Part shown: one piece after another, positions 55,022 through 62,576 of the stretch | Position numbering within the stretch: position 1 is the first letter of the stretch | Layout: each line of letters begins with the position of its first letter | NCBI RefSeq assembly: GCF_000496075.1 | Contig: NZ_AWXZ01000029.1 | Location: forward strand, 1 to 64,000 | Direction of reading: 5' to 3' | DNA length: 64,000 nt | Source: Lutibaculum baratangense AMV1 | GTDB lineage: Bacteria; Pseudomonadota; Alphaproteobacteria; Rhizobiales; Tepidamorphaceae | Notes under the pieces: generated by a model | The model's database searches: none | What the model was told of the DNA's origin: nothing | Seen by the model: only the letters and a program-made list of their open reading frames with translations | Position numbers and translations under genes: made by a program

Positions 55022-55978
55022 ATGGCACGAACGGAGCCGGACTGGACCCTCTATCGGGCCTTCCTCGCAGTGATCGAGGAGGGATCCCTGTCGGGCGCGG
55101 CACGGCGGCTCGGCGTGGCGCAACCGACGGTCGGCCGCCATGTCGCGGCGCTCGAGGAGGCTCTGGCGGTGCAGCTCTTCCTGCGCTCGCAGAACGGGCT
55201 CGAACCGACGGAAGCCGCGCGCGAGCTCGTCCCCTATCTCAGGACGATGGCCGCGACGGAGGCGGCCCTGCGGCGGACGGCGTCCGGCTCGAGCGGCGCT
55301 CTGAGCGGCACGGTGCGCATCAGCGCGAGCGAGGTGATCGGCATCAAGGTGGTGCCCGAGATCCTGCGAGGCCTTAGGCGGCGGCACCCCGACCTCGTCG
55401 TCGAGCTCGCGATCTCGAACACGCTGCAAGACCTGCTGCACCGAGAGGCGGACATCGCCGTGCGAATGGTCGAGCCGACGCAGGGCGCGCTCGTCGTACG
55501 GCGGGCGGGCGCCGTCGCGCTCGGCCTGCATGCACGGCCGGACTACCTCGATCGACGGGGACGCCCATCATCGCTGCAGGACCTCGCCCGGCACGACGTC
55601 ATCGGCTTCGACAAGGTGACACCGTGGATACGCAAACTCGTCGGGAGCGTGCCTCAGTTCGATACGAGCCGCTTCGCCTTGAAGACGGACAGTGATCTCG
55701 CACAGTTCGAGGCGATCGCGGCTGGGTTCGGGATCGGGGTGTGCCAGGTGCAGCTCGGGCGGCGCGCGGGTCTCGTTCGCCTGCTCGAACGGGAGTTCGA
55801 CCTGAAGCTCCCGACCTTTGTCGTGATGCACGAGAACCTGCGCTCGACCCCGCGGTGCCGCGCGGTGTTCGACGAACTGGTGGTGGGACTCCTCGACTAT
55901 CTTCGCGAGGAGAAAGACGCCGCCGCTTCGGGCGCCGAAGCCTCGCCGGCGCCCTACTCCGCCGCCGAGGGCGAGTAG
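55022..55978 (+). CDS. LysR family transcriptional regulator
   Basis: A 318-residue regulator. The winged helix-turn-helix occupies residues 5-65: FLAVIEEGSLSGAARRLGVAQPTVGRHVAALE (in part). The periplasmic-binding-type effector domain follows from about 95 to 295, with IKVVPEILRGLRRRHPDLVV and FGIGVCQVQLGRRAGLVRLL. The C-terminal ~20 residues are Ala/Glu-rich. It diverges from the NAD(P)-binding protein / membrane protein operon, the classical layout for a LysR target. A GTG 11 codons upstream would include the -10 element, so ATG 55022 is preferred. Its end overlaps the BCCT gene by 25 bases. Confidence 0.92.
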   Translation: MARTEPDWTLYRAFLAVIEEGSLSGAARRLGVAQPTVGRHVAALEEALAVQLFLRSQNGLEPTEAARELVPYLRTMAATEAALRRTASGSSGALSGTVRISASEVIGIKVVPEILRGLRRRHPDLVVELAISNTLQDLLHREADIAVRMVEPTQGALVVRRAGAVALGLHARPDYLDRRGRPSSLQDLARHDVIGFDKVTPWIRKLVGSVPQFDTSRFALKTDSDLAQFEAIAAGFGIGVCQVQLGRRAGLVRLLEREFDLKLPTFVVMHENLRSTPRCRAVFDELVVGLLDYLREEKDAAASGAEASPAPYSAAEGE

Positions 55979-57570
55979 GCGGGCTCCCCCTCGTCGCCGT
56001 TGTCCGCGAGCTCCCGCGCCTCGTGGATCGAAGCGCCGACCGGCGTCTGGTCGTGCTTCTCGTAGAGCTCCTGCAGCATCGCCTGCCGGTCCGCCTTCAG
56101 CTCGCGGAAGAGCGTGTAGACCATGGCGTAGAGGATGAAGGTGAAGGGCAGCGCCGCCAGGACCGCCGCCGACTGGAGGCCCTCCAAGCCGCCCGTCGCG
56201 ATGAGCGTCAGGCAGATCGCCGCGATCAGCCCGCCCCAGGAGAGGCGCTTCACGAGCGGAGGATCGATCGAGCCTTTGTCGGTCATCTGGGCGACGATGT
56301 AGGAGGCCGAATCCGCCGACGTGATCAGGAAAATGAAGATCAGGATGCAGGTCAGCACGTTCAGGACCATCGACATCGGCAGGAGGTCGAAGAAATGGAA
56401 GACCGCCGTCGTGATGTTGTCGCTCGTCGCCTGGGCCAGCCCCGCTCCCTCGACGAGCTCGTAGTGCAGGCCCGCGCCGCCATAGACCCCGATCCAGAGG
56501 CAGGCGAGCAGCGGCGGCATGACGAGCACGCCGAAGACGTATTCGCGGATCGTGCGGCCGCGCGAGATGCGCGCGACGAAGGTGCCGACGAAGGGTGACC
56601 AGGCGATCACCCAGGCCCAGTAGAAGATGGTCCAGCTCGACGCCCACTCCGAGCCCGCGAAGGCGTCGGTGCGCAGGCTCATCTCGAGGAAGTGCTGGAG
56701 ATAGTCGCCCAGGCCCTGGACGATCGTGTTGAGGATCGTCAGCGTCGGCCCGAAGATCAGGATGTAGAGCATCAACGCGATGGCGAGGCCGAGATTGATG
56801 TTCGACAGGATCTTGATGCCCTTGTCGAGGCCGGACGCCGCCGAGACCATGTAGGCGCCGAACATCACGCCGAGGATCGCGAGCTGCCAGACGAAGCCTT
56901 CAGGCAGGCCGAACACGTAATTCAGGCCGCCATTGATCTGCAGCACCCCGAGGCCGAGCGAGGTCGCGACCCCGACGACGGTGGCGACGACGGCGAAGAT
57001 GTCGAAGGCGTTGCCGAGCCGCTTGCCGCCGGGGGCACGCTTCGTCATGCGCTCGAGCGTCGTCGAGACAAGTCCCGCCTCGCCCTTGCGGAACTGGAAG
57101 TAGCCGATGATCAGGCCGACGATCGAGAAGGCCGCCCACTGGTGGACGCCCCAGTCGAAGAAGGCGTACTGGATCGCGAAGCGCGCCGCGGCCTCGCTCC
57201 CGCCTTCCATTTCCTCGTATGGCGGCTTGAGGAAGAACGTCATCGGCTCCGCCAGCCCGTAGAAGACCAGCCCCACGCCGAAGCCTGCTGCCAGCAGCAT
57301 CGCGACCCAGGAGAAGAACGAGTAGTCGGGTGTCGAATCCGGCGGCCCGATCCGCGTCTCGCCGTATTTGGAGAAGGCGAGATAGACGAGCACGACGACG
57401 AAGCCGAAGACCGAGATGAGGTAGAACCAGCCGAAGAAGGTCGTCACCCAGCCGAGCGCCGCCTCGGCGCCCGACTTGAAGCCCTCGGGAAAGGCCGCTC
57501 CCAGGATCACGAAAGTGAGGATGACGGCGCCCGAGATCAGGAAGACGGGCTGGCGGAAGGACTCTGGCAC
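55954..57570 (-). CDS. BCCT family transporter
   Basis: A betaine/carnitine/choline-type carrier of 538 residues with about 12 helices. Family motif: FYWAWVIAWSPFVGTFVARISRGRTIREYV. The FGVGLVFYGLAEPM segment corresponds to the conserved unwound helix and substrate-binding aromatic box. Near MTFFLKPPYEEMEGGSEAAA the family usually reads similarly. It takes up glycine betaine, choline or a related compound with Na+ or H+. The charged C-terminus (about 45 residues) may sense osmotic stress. It diverges from the MBL hydrolase gene. Confidence 0.93.
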   Translation of the reverse strand: MPESFRQPVFLISGAVILTFVILGAAFPEGFKSGAEAALGWVTTFFGWFYLISVFGFVVVLVYLAFSKYGETRIGPPDSTPDYSFFSWVAMLLAAGFGVGLVFYGLAEPMTFFLKPPYEEMEGGSEAAARFAIQYAFFDWGVHQWAAFSIVGLIIGYFQFRKGEAGLVSTTLERMTKRAPGGKRLGNAFDIFAVVATVVGVATSLGLGVLQINGGLNYVFGLPEGFVWQLAILGVMFGAYMVSAASGLDKGIKILSNINLGLAIALMLYILIFGPTLTILNTIVQGLGDYLQHFLEMSLRTDAFAGSEWASSWTIFYWAWVIAWSPFVGTFVARISRGRTIREYVFGVLVMPPLLACLWIGVYGGAGLHYELVEGAGLAQATSDNITTAVFHFFDLLPMSMVLNVLTCILIFIFLITSADSASYIVAQMTDKGSIDPPLVKRLSWGGLIAAICLTLIATGGLEGLQSAAVLAALPFTFILYAMVYTLFRELKADRQAMLQELYEKHDQTPVGASIHEARELADNGDEGEPAYSPSAAE

Positions 57571-57765
57571 GGGATGTTTCTCCCTCTTCTTCTGGCTCGT
57601 CAGGCAGCGGTCCTAGTGGCGCCACCACTCGGTCATCATTGGGACACAATGCCGGACGGGCTGAATCGATCCCGCAGCAGCCGAGGAAGCGCACGGTGGA
57701 CACGGCACGCCCGGCCGGCCACAAACGACTCTGCAAGGGCGAGGACACGACAGGAGCACCCCCAG

Positions 57766-58635
57766 ATGCAGGCGACGAAGCGGCCGGACCACTACAGGTT
57801 TCAGCTCGGCGAGATGACGGTCGCGACCGTCCTCGACGGCTACGCCCATCGCGACGGTCCACGGCCGACCTTCGGCGCGAATGCGAGCGAGGAGGAGATG
57901 GCCGATCTCCTTCGGCAGAACTTCCTGCCGAACGGCCGCTACGAGAACCATTTCGTGCCGGTGGTGGTCGAGACGGGCGGCGAGGTCGTCGTCTTCGACA
58001 CCGGCTTCTCGCCCGGGAGCAATCCCACGGCCGGGCACCTGCAGGCGCGTCTCGCCCATCTCGGCCTTGCGCCCGAGGACGTGAGCCTCGTCGTCGTCAC
58101 CCACGGCCACGGCGACCATATCAGCGGCATCATGACGGAAGGCCGCCCCTCCTTCCCGAACGCCCGATACGCGATCGCCGAGACGGAATGGGACTTCTGG
58201 ACGTCCGACAGGCCGGCCCAGGCGGGGCGCGGCGACAACGCGCAGATGTTCCAGTCGAACGTCGTGCCCCTGCGCGACCGCACGACGTTCCTGAAGGACG
58301 GCGACACCGTCGCACCGGGCATCACGGCGATGGCCGCGCCGGGACACACGCCGGGGCACACGATCTTCATGCTCGAGAGCGGCGGCCGGCAGCTCCTGCA
58401 CTTCGTCGACGTGTCGAACCACTATGTCGCCTCCCTCGCGAGGCCCGACTGGCACGTCGCGTTCGACTTCGACAAGGAGCAGGCGGTCCAGACGCGCAAG
58501 CGGGTGCTCGACATGGTGGCGACCGACCGCATCCCCGCGATCGGCTACCACATGCCGTTCCCGTCGGTCGGCTTCGTCGAGCGTGCGGCCGGTGGCTATC
58601 GATGGGTCGCGGCGAGCTATCAGATGAACCTCTGA
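57766..58635 (+). CDS. MBL fold metallo-hydrolase
   Basis: A 289-residue beta-lactamase-fold hydrolase. The metal motif HxHxDH is intact in VVTHGHGDHISGI; further ligands are in APGHTPGHTIFML and LHFVDVSNHY; the final His lies in AIGYHMPFPSVGF. The N-terminal EMADLLRQNFLPNG and FVPVVVETGGEVVVFDTG match the AttM/AhlD and quinone-linked branches. A lactonase or thioesterase role is possible but not shown. The 195-base gap to the divergent BCCT gene contains the palindrome GTGGCGCCAC at 57616-57625. Confidence 0.9.
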   Translation: MQATKRPDHYRFQLGEMTVATVLDGYAHRDGPRPTFGANASEEEMADLLRQNFLPNGRYENHFVPVVVETGGEVVVFDTGFSPGSNPTAGHLQARLAHLGLAPEDVSLVVVTHGHGDHISGIMTEGRPSFPNARYAIAETEWDFWTSDRPAQAGRGDNAQMFQSNVVPLRDRTTFLKDGDTVAPGITAMAAPGHTPGHTIFMLESGGRQLLHFVDVSNHYVASLARPDWHVAFDFDKEQAVQTRKRVLDMVATDRIPAIGYHMPFPSVGFVERAAGGYRWVAASYQMNL

Positions 58636-58645
58636 GGGCGTCCCC

Positions 58646-59242
58646 TCAGCCCTCCAGCCGCCGCCACGCGCGCCACCCGGCAGCCGTGTCGACGTCCGGC
58701 AGGGTGGCGGCGAAACCGACCGAGAGTCCCTGGCAGTTCGCGAGCGTGTCGGCGAGGGCGTGGTCGCTCGACCAGCGGACGGAGTCGAAGATCTGCGGCA
58801 CGCGCGGCCGGCGCCTGAGGCCCACCAGCCAGTATCCGCCATCCTCGGCCGGGCCGAACACGGCGTCGCTCCGGCCGAGCAGCCGGAAGGCGGAGGCGAT
58901 GTGCCGCGGCCGGATGCCGGGTATGTCGCTTCCGACGATCACCACGGGGCCCGGCGGAATCGCGTCCATGATGCGCTGCATGCGCCGGCCGAGATCGCCC
59001 CGCCCTTGCGGACATGCCGGCACGCCGCATGGCCACGCCCACCGGGCGGACCTGTCGGGCGCAACGGCCAGCACCGTCCGCCAGCGCCTGTCGGGCGAGA
59101 GCCGCATCAGCGTGCGCCGGAGCGTCGTGCGGTAGAAGCGCGTCGCCTCGGCCACTCCCACCTCGGCCGCCAGCCGCGACTTCACGGCACCGGCGACGGG
59201 GAGCTTCGCCATCACGACCAGAGTTGGCCGCTCCACGTTCAC
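58646..59242 (-). CDS. TIGR04282 family glycosyltransferase (DUF2064)
   Basis: A 198-residue nucleotide-diphosphosugar transferase-fold protein: LVVMAKLPVAGAVKSRLAAEVG, VVIVGSDIPGIRPRHIASAF (DxD-like SD), VFGPAEDGGYWLVGLRRRP and LPDVDTAAGWRAW. TIGR04282 members are paired with TIGR04283 proteins and, in some bacteria, with arsenosugar genes, hence their name. Here no arsM or radical-SAM arsenosugar gene is adjacent. GTG 59242 overlaps the TIGR04283 stop (GTGA). Confidence 0.88.
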   Translation of the reverse strand: MNVERPTLVVMAKLPVAGAVKSRLAAEVGVAEATRFYRTTLRRTLMRLSPDRRWRTVLAVAPDRSARWAWPCGVPACPQGRGDLGRRMQRIMDAIPPGPVVIVGSDIPGIRPRHIASAFRLLGRSDAVFGPAEDGGYWLVGLRRRPRVPQIFDSVRWSSDHALADTLANCQGLSVGFAATLPDVDTAAGWRAWRRLEG

Positions 59243-59931
59243 CCGTAGAGGCGGGCGATCAGGCGCGGCGGCACGCGCAGATAGAAAAGGCTGAGACAGA
59301 AGAGATTCCGTCCCGCGCGGGCGAGATAGCCGTCGCGACGATAGCGCTCGGCGCTGGTGACCGCGCGCGGCCTCAGGATCGTCAGTCTCCGCCGGCCGAT
59401 GCGGCGGACGAGATCGACGTCCTCCATCAGCGGCATCTCGCGGAAGCCGCCGATCCGCGCATAGTGCCTCGCCGAGATGACGAGGCCCTGGTCGCCGTAA
59501 GGCAGAGCGAGCAGGAAGCAGCGCATGGCGACGAGAGCCTCGAGCGCCCGCGCGGCCCGTCGGTCATCGTCGAGCGCGAAGCGGAAGGCTCCGGCGAAGC
59601 GGCGCGTCTCCTCCTTCGCATCCTGCCTTTCGACGAAGCCGGCCACGTCCCGGTGCCAGCCTTCCTCGAGAACGGTGTCGGAGTGGAGGAACATCAGCCA
59701 CGGGTGCCTGGCCGCCCGCGCCCCCAGCGCCAGCTGCGTCCCTCTCCCGCGCGGACCTTGCACGACGTCGCAGCCGAACCCCTCGGCGATCTCGATCGTG
59801 CGGTCGGTCGATCCGCCGTCGACCACGACCACCTGCGACACGACGCCTTCCGCGGCCGCGACGACGAGGGCCGTGAGGGTGCGGGTCAGCCCGCGCTCGC
59901 TGTTCAGGGTCGGCACCACGACGCTCAGCAT
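59239..59931 (-). CDS. TIGR04283 family glycosyltransferase 2
   Basis: A 230-residue GT-A family 2 glycosyltransferase: LSVVVPTLNSERGLTRTL, VVVDGGSTDRTIEIAEGFG, RGRGTQLALGARAARHPWLMFLHSDT (in part), and GGFREMPLMEDVDLVRRI, which carries the acidic E-D catalytic region. It forms a two-gene unit with the TIGR04282 gene. The product is unknown; a sugar-linked lipid or surface glycan is as likely as an arsenosugar. It diverges from the radical SAM gene. Confidence 0.88.
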   Translation of the reverse strand: MLSVVVPTLNSERGLTRTLTALVVAAAEGVVSQVVVVDGGSTDRTIEIAEGFGCDVVQGPRGRGTQLALGARAARHPWLMFLHSDTVLEEGWHRDVAGFVERQDAKEETRRFAGAFRFALDDDRRAARALEALVAMRCFLLALPYGDQGLVISARHYARIGGFREMPLMEDVDLVRRIGRRRLTILRPRAVTSAERYRRDGYLARAGRNLFCLSLFYLRVPPRLIARLYG

Positions 59932-59991
59932 GCACCGCTTATACGCCCCCGAGCGTTCACCAACAATTAAGCATCCTGCGGAACCGTTAAT

Positions 59992-60006
59992 GTTCTTGCT
60001 TTGTTC
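59992..60006. promoter_or_regulatory. Alphaproteobacterial LexA (SOS) box
   Basis: GTTC, seven bases (TTGCTTT), GTTC: an exact match to the direct-repeat LexA box of alphaproteobacteria. It lies 24 bases upstream of the radical SAM gene start, in an AT-rich promoter-like stretch. LexA binding here would place the gene in the SOS regulon. Confidence 0.7.
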
Positions 60007-60030
60007 TTATGGCGAAGATAGGTTGAGGCC

Positions 60031-61149
60031 ATGGCAAGCGTGATCAGCAAGAGGCGGTCCGAGGAGCCCCTTCTTCCGGATGCGATCGCTCCGGACAGGC
60101 GGCGCGGCCGCGGCACGGCGACGAACCGCTCGGGGCGCTACGAGGCGCTGACCCGGGCAATCTTCGAGGACGGCTGGGGCACGGTGGAAGAGCTCCCTCC
60201 GGTCCGGACGGAGGTAACGCTCGAGACGCCGAAGAAGATCATCACGAGGAACCAGTCCCCCGACATCTCCTTCGACAGGTCGATCAACGCCTATCGCGGC
60301 TGCGAGCACGGCTGCGCCTACTGCTTCGCGAGGCCCACCCACGCCTATATGGGCATGTCGCCCGGCCTCGATTTCGAAACACGCCTGTTCGCGAAGCCGA
60401 ACGCTGCCGAACTCCTGGAGAAGGAGCTCGCGGCGCCCGGCTACGAGTGCAAGACGATCGCCATCGGCACGAACACCGATCCCTATCAGCCGATCGAGCG
60501 CGAGCACCGCATCACGCGGCAGATCCTCGAGGTGCTCGAGCGGGCGAACCATCCCGTCGGCATCGTGACGAAATCGGCGCTCGTGACGCGGGATATCGAC
60601 ATCCTCTCGCGCATGGCGGGAAAGGGCCTCGCAAAGGTCGCCCTCTCGGTGACGACGCTCGACCGGAAGCTCGCCCGAGCGCTCGAGCCTCGGGCCGCGA
60701 CGCCGCCGCGACGGCTCGAGACGATCATGCGGCTCGCCGAGGCCGGCATTCCGACGAGCGTCATGGTCGCTCCCGTGATCCCCGCGCTGAACGATCCCGA
60801 AATCGAGGCGATCCTCGCGGCGGCAGCCGGCGCGGGCGCGGTGGGCGCGGGCTACGTGATGCTGCGTCTGCCGCTCGAGATCCGCGACCTCTTCCAGGAA
60901 TGGCTCCGCGAGAACGTGCCGGACCGTGCGGAGCGAGTGATGTCGCTCGTCCGGCAGATGCGCGGCGGAAAGGACTACGACGCCGAATGGGGCACGCGGA
61001 TGCGTGGCTCCGGCCCGATCGCCTGGACGATCGGGCGCCGCTTCGAGCTCGCAGCCAGGCGCAACGGCCTCAACGAGAGCCGGTTTCCCCTGCGAACGGA
61101 CCTCTTCGAGCCGCCCGTCCCGAAGGGCGGGCAGCTGCGTCTGTTCTGA
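60031..61149 (+). CDS. PA0069 family radical SAM protein
   Basis: A 372-residue radical SAM enzyme of the Rv2578c/PA0069 group, related to spore photoproduct lyase. The cluster ligands are Cys91, Cys95 and Cys98 in GCEHGCAYCFARPTHAY (CxxxCxxC). The following CKTIAIGTNTDPYQPIEREH and ITKSALVTRD-like IVTKSALVTRDIDIL fit the SAM barrel. No reaction is established for this group; the LexA box immediately upstream and the photoproduct-lyase relationship suggest DNA repair. It diverges from the TIGR04283 gene and converges with agmatine deiminase. Confidence 0.92.
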   Translation: MASVISKRRSEEPLLPDAIAPDRRRGRGTATNRSGRYEALTRAIFEDGWGTVEELPPVRTEVTLETPKKIITRNQSPDISFDRSINAYRGCEHGCAYCFARPTHAYMGMSPGLDFETRLFAKPNAAELLEKELAAPGYECKTIAIGTNTDPYQPIEREHRITRQILEVLERANHPVGIVTKSALVTRDIDILSRMAGKGLAKVALSVTTLDRKLARALEPRAATPPRRLETIMRLAEAGIPTSVMVAPVIPALNDPEIEAILAAAAGAGAVGAGYVMLRLPLEIRDLFQEWLRENVPDRAERVMSLVRQMRGGKDYDAEWGTRMRGSGPIAWTIGRRFELAARRNGLNESRFPLRTDLFEPPVPKGGQLRLF

Positions 61150-61206
61150 AGTCGGCGCGGTCCCGGCCGCCGGGCTGCCCTCGGTGCCTGCCGGGCTTCG
61201 GGGCCG

Positions 61207-62235
61207 TCACGCCCTCGGCTGGTGCTGCGTGATGCAGTGGACGCCGCCACCGCCCTCGAAGATGCGGGTCGCCGTCACCGGCACGATTTCGCGGTCGGGG
61301 AAGAGCCGCCCGAAGAGCTCCGCCACCTCCGCGTCGCGCGGATCCTCGAAGGCGCACATCACGATGCCGCCATTCACGAAGGAGAAGTTCACGTAGGTCA
61401 GCGACAGCGGGTTCCCGTTCACGTCCCTCTTCGGCGACGGTGCGGGAAGCTCGATGACCTCGAGCGAGCGGCCCTCCGCGTCGGTCGCGGCCTTCAGGAT
61501 GCGGATGTTCTCGTCGCAGGTCGCGAAATCGGGGTGCTGCGGGTCGGGCTCCCGGTGGGCCAGGACGACGCCGGGGGCGGCGAAACAGGCGAGTGTGTCA
61601 ATGTGACCGTCCGTGCCCGTCTCGTCCGTGTCGGCGACGAGCCCGCGCGGCAGCCAGATCGCCTTCCGCGTGCCCAGCCGCAGGTGAAGCTCGGCCTCGA
61701 CCTCCTCGCGCGTCCAGCTCGGGTTCCGGTTCGGGTTGAGCTGCACGCTCTCCGTCACGAGCACCGTGCCCTCCCCGTCGACATGAATGCCGCCGCCTTC
61801 GTTCACGAGCTTCGATGGAATGCGCTCGGCGCCCGAGCGCCGCGCGATCTCGCGCGCCACGAGCGCGTCCATCGCGCCCTCCGGGAAAGTCCGGCCGCCC
61901 CAGCCGTTGAACTGCCAGTCGACCGCGCCGAGCGCTCCGTCGGAAGAGACGACGAATGTCGGCCCGAAGTCCCGCATCCAGCTCTCGCCGATCGGGTGCT
62001 CCACGATCTCGATGGCATCATCGAGATAGCCTCGCGCCGTCTCCACCTGCCCCGGCGGCACCATCATGGTCAGTCGCTCGAACCGGGCGATGGCATTGGC
62101 GACGCCGGCCCAGGCGCGATAGGCGCCGTCCGCGCCGCCGGTGCCGACGAGCACGTAGTCGCTCACCGGCCAAGCCATCCACGTGCCGTCGTGGGGGGAC
62201 CACTCCGGCGGCATCGTCCAGCGCCCGTTCGACAT
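61207..62235 (-). CDS. aguA: Agmatine deiminase
   Basis: Hydrolyses agmatine to N-carbamoylputrescine and ammonia, in putrescine formation from arginine. It is 342 residues. Catalytic Cys334 lies in GGGGVHCITQHQP; the guanidine-binding residues include GESWMRDFGPTFV and NEGGGIHVDGEGTVLVTE, and His in DTDETGTDGHIDTLACF. All positions of the deiminase triad are intact. Its strong ribosome site AGGAGGAG is buried in a long hairpin that lies between DUF3008 and this gene. Confidence 0.95.
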   Translation of the reverse strand: MSNGRWTMPPEWSPHDGTWMAWPVSDYVLVGTGGADGAYRAWAGVANAIARFERLTMMVPPGQVETARGYLDDAIEIVEHPIGESWMRDFGPTFVVSSDGALGAVDWQFNGWGGRTFPEGAMDALVAREIARRSGAERIPSKLVNEGGGIHVDGEGTVLVTESVQLNPNRNPSWTREEVEAELHLRLGTRKAIWLPRGLVADTDETGTDGHIDTLACFAAPGVVLAHREPDPQHPDFATCDENIRILKAATDAEGRSLEVIELPAPSPKRDVNGNPLSLTYVNFSFVNGGIVMCAFEDPRDAEVAELFGRLFPDREIVPVTATRIFEGGGGVHCITQHQPRA

Positions 62236-62239
62236 TTCG

Positions 62240-62279
62240 GCTCCTCCTCGCGGCGGCGGACTGTCGCCGCGGGAGGAGC
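62240..62279 (-). promoter_or_regulatory. Hairpin that sequesters the aguA ribosome binding site
   Basis: GCTCCTCC plus CGCGGCG pairs with CGCCGCG plus GGAGGAGC: 15 base pairs with a single unpaired T and a 9-nt loop. On the minus strand the Shine-Dalgarno AGGAGGAG (62241-62248), five bases before the aguA ATG, is wholly inside the stem. It could be a translational switch or, less likely without a T-tract, the DUF3008 terminator. Confidence 0.6.
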
Positions 62280-62303
62280 GACTTGCAAGCCCCTGCGCCG
62301 ACG

Positions 62304-62492
62304 TCAGTCCTTCGAGTCGTGCTCAGGCTTGCCCTTGCGCTTCGTCGAAGCCATCTCGTCGAGCTTCTTCTCGCTCATCGACTCGTACATGCTCTTCGAG
62401 GCGCCCTGGAGGTCGGAGACCTTCGTGTCGCCGCGCTTGGCGGACAGGGCCGCGCCGGCGGCCTTCTGCTGCGCCTTGGACTTCGCAGGCAT
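62304..62492 (-). CDS. DUF3008 family small protein
   Basis: A protein of 62 residues beginning MPAKSKAQQKAAGAALSAKRG, then SDLQGASKSMYESMSEKKLDEMASTKRKGKPEH. This is the DUF3008 family: short, very basic, Lys/Ser/Ala-rich, without membrane or Cys features. The family is common in alphaproteobacteria, with no established function. Its ATG is preceded by GGAGAGAACC; an ATG four codons upstream is possible. It lies between the TRAP permease and the aguA hairpin, all on the minus strand. Confidence 0.85.
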   Translation of the reverse strand: MPAKSKAQQKAAGAALSAKRGDTKVSDLQGASKSMYESMSEKKLDEMASTKRKGKPEHDSKD

Positions 62493-62576
62493 GGTTCTCT
62501 CCATCTGTCTGCACCTGTCCGACGAAAACGGCTTCGCCGAGGGCGACGTTCCCCGCCGCCGGCCGCTCCCGCAGGC

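Noticed and set aside
57616-57625. 10-bp palindrome GTGGCGCCAC between the BCCT and MBL genes
   Set aside because: Short, GC-rich palindromes of this kind recur throughout such DNA; no promoter elements are positioned around it convincingly.
60009-60026. Five-codon mini-frame between the LexA box and the radical SAM start
   Set aside because: Too short to judge; no ribosome site, and such ATG-stop pairs are frequent by chance.
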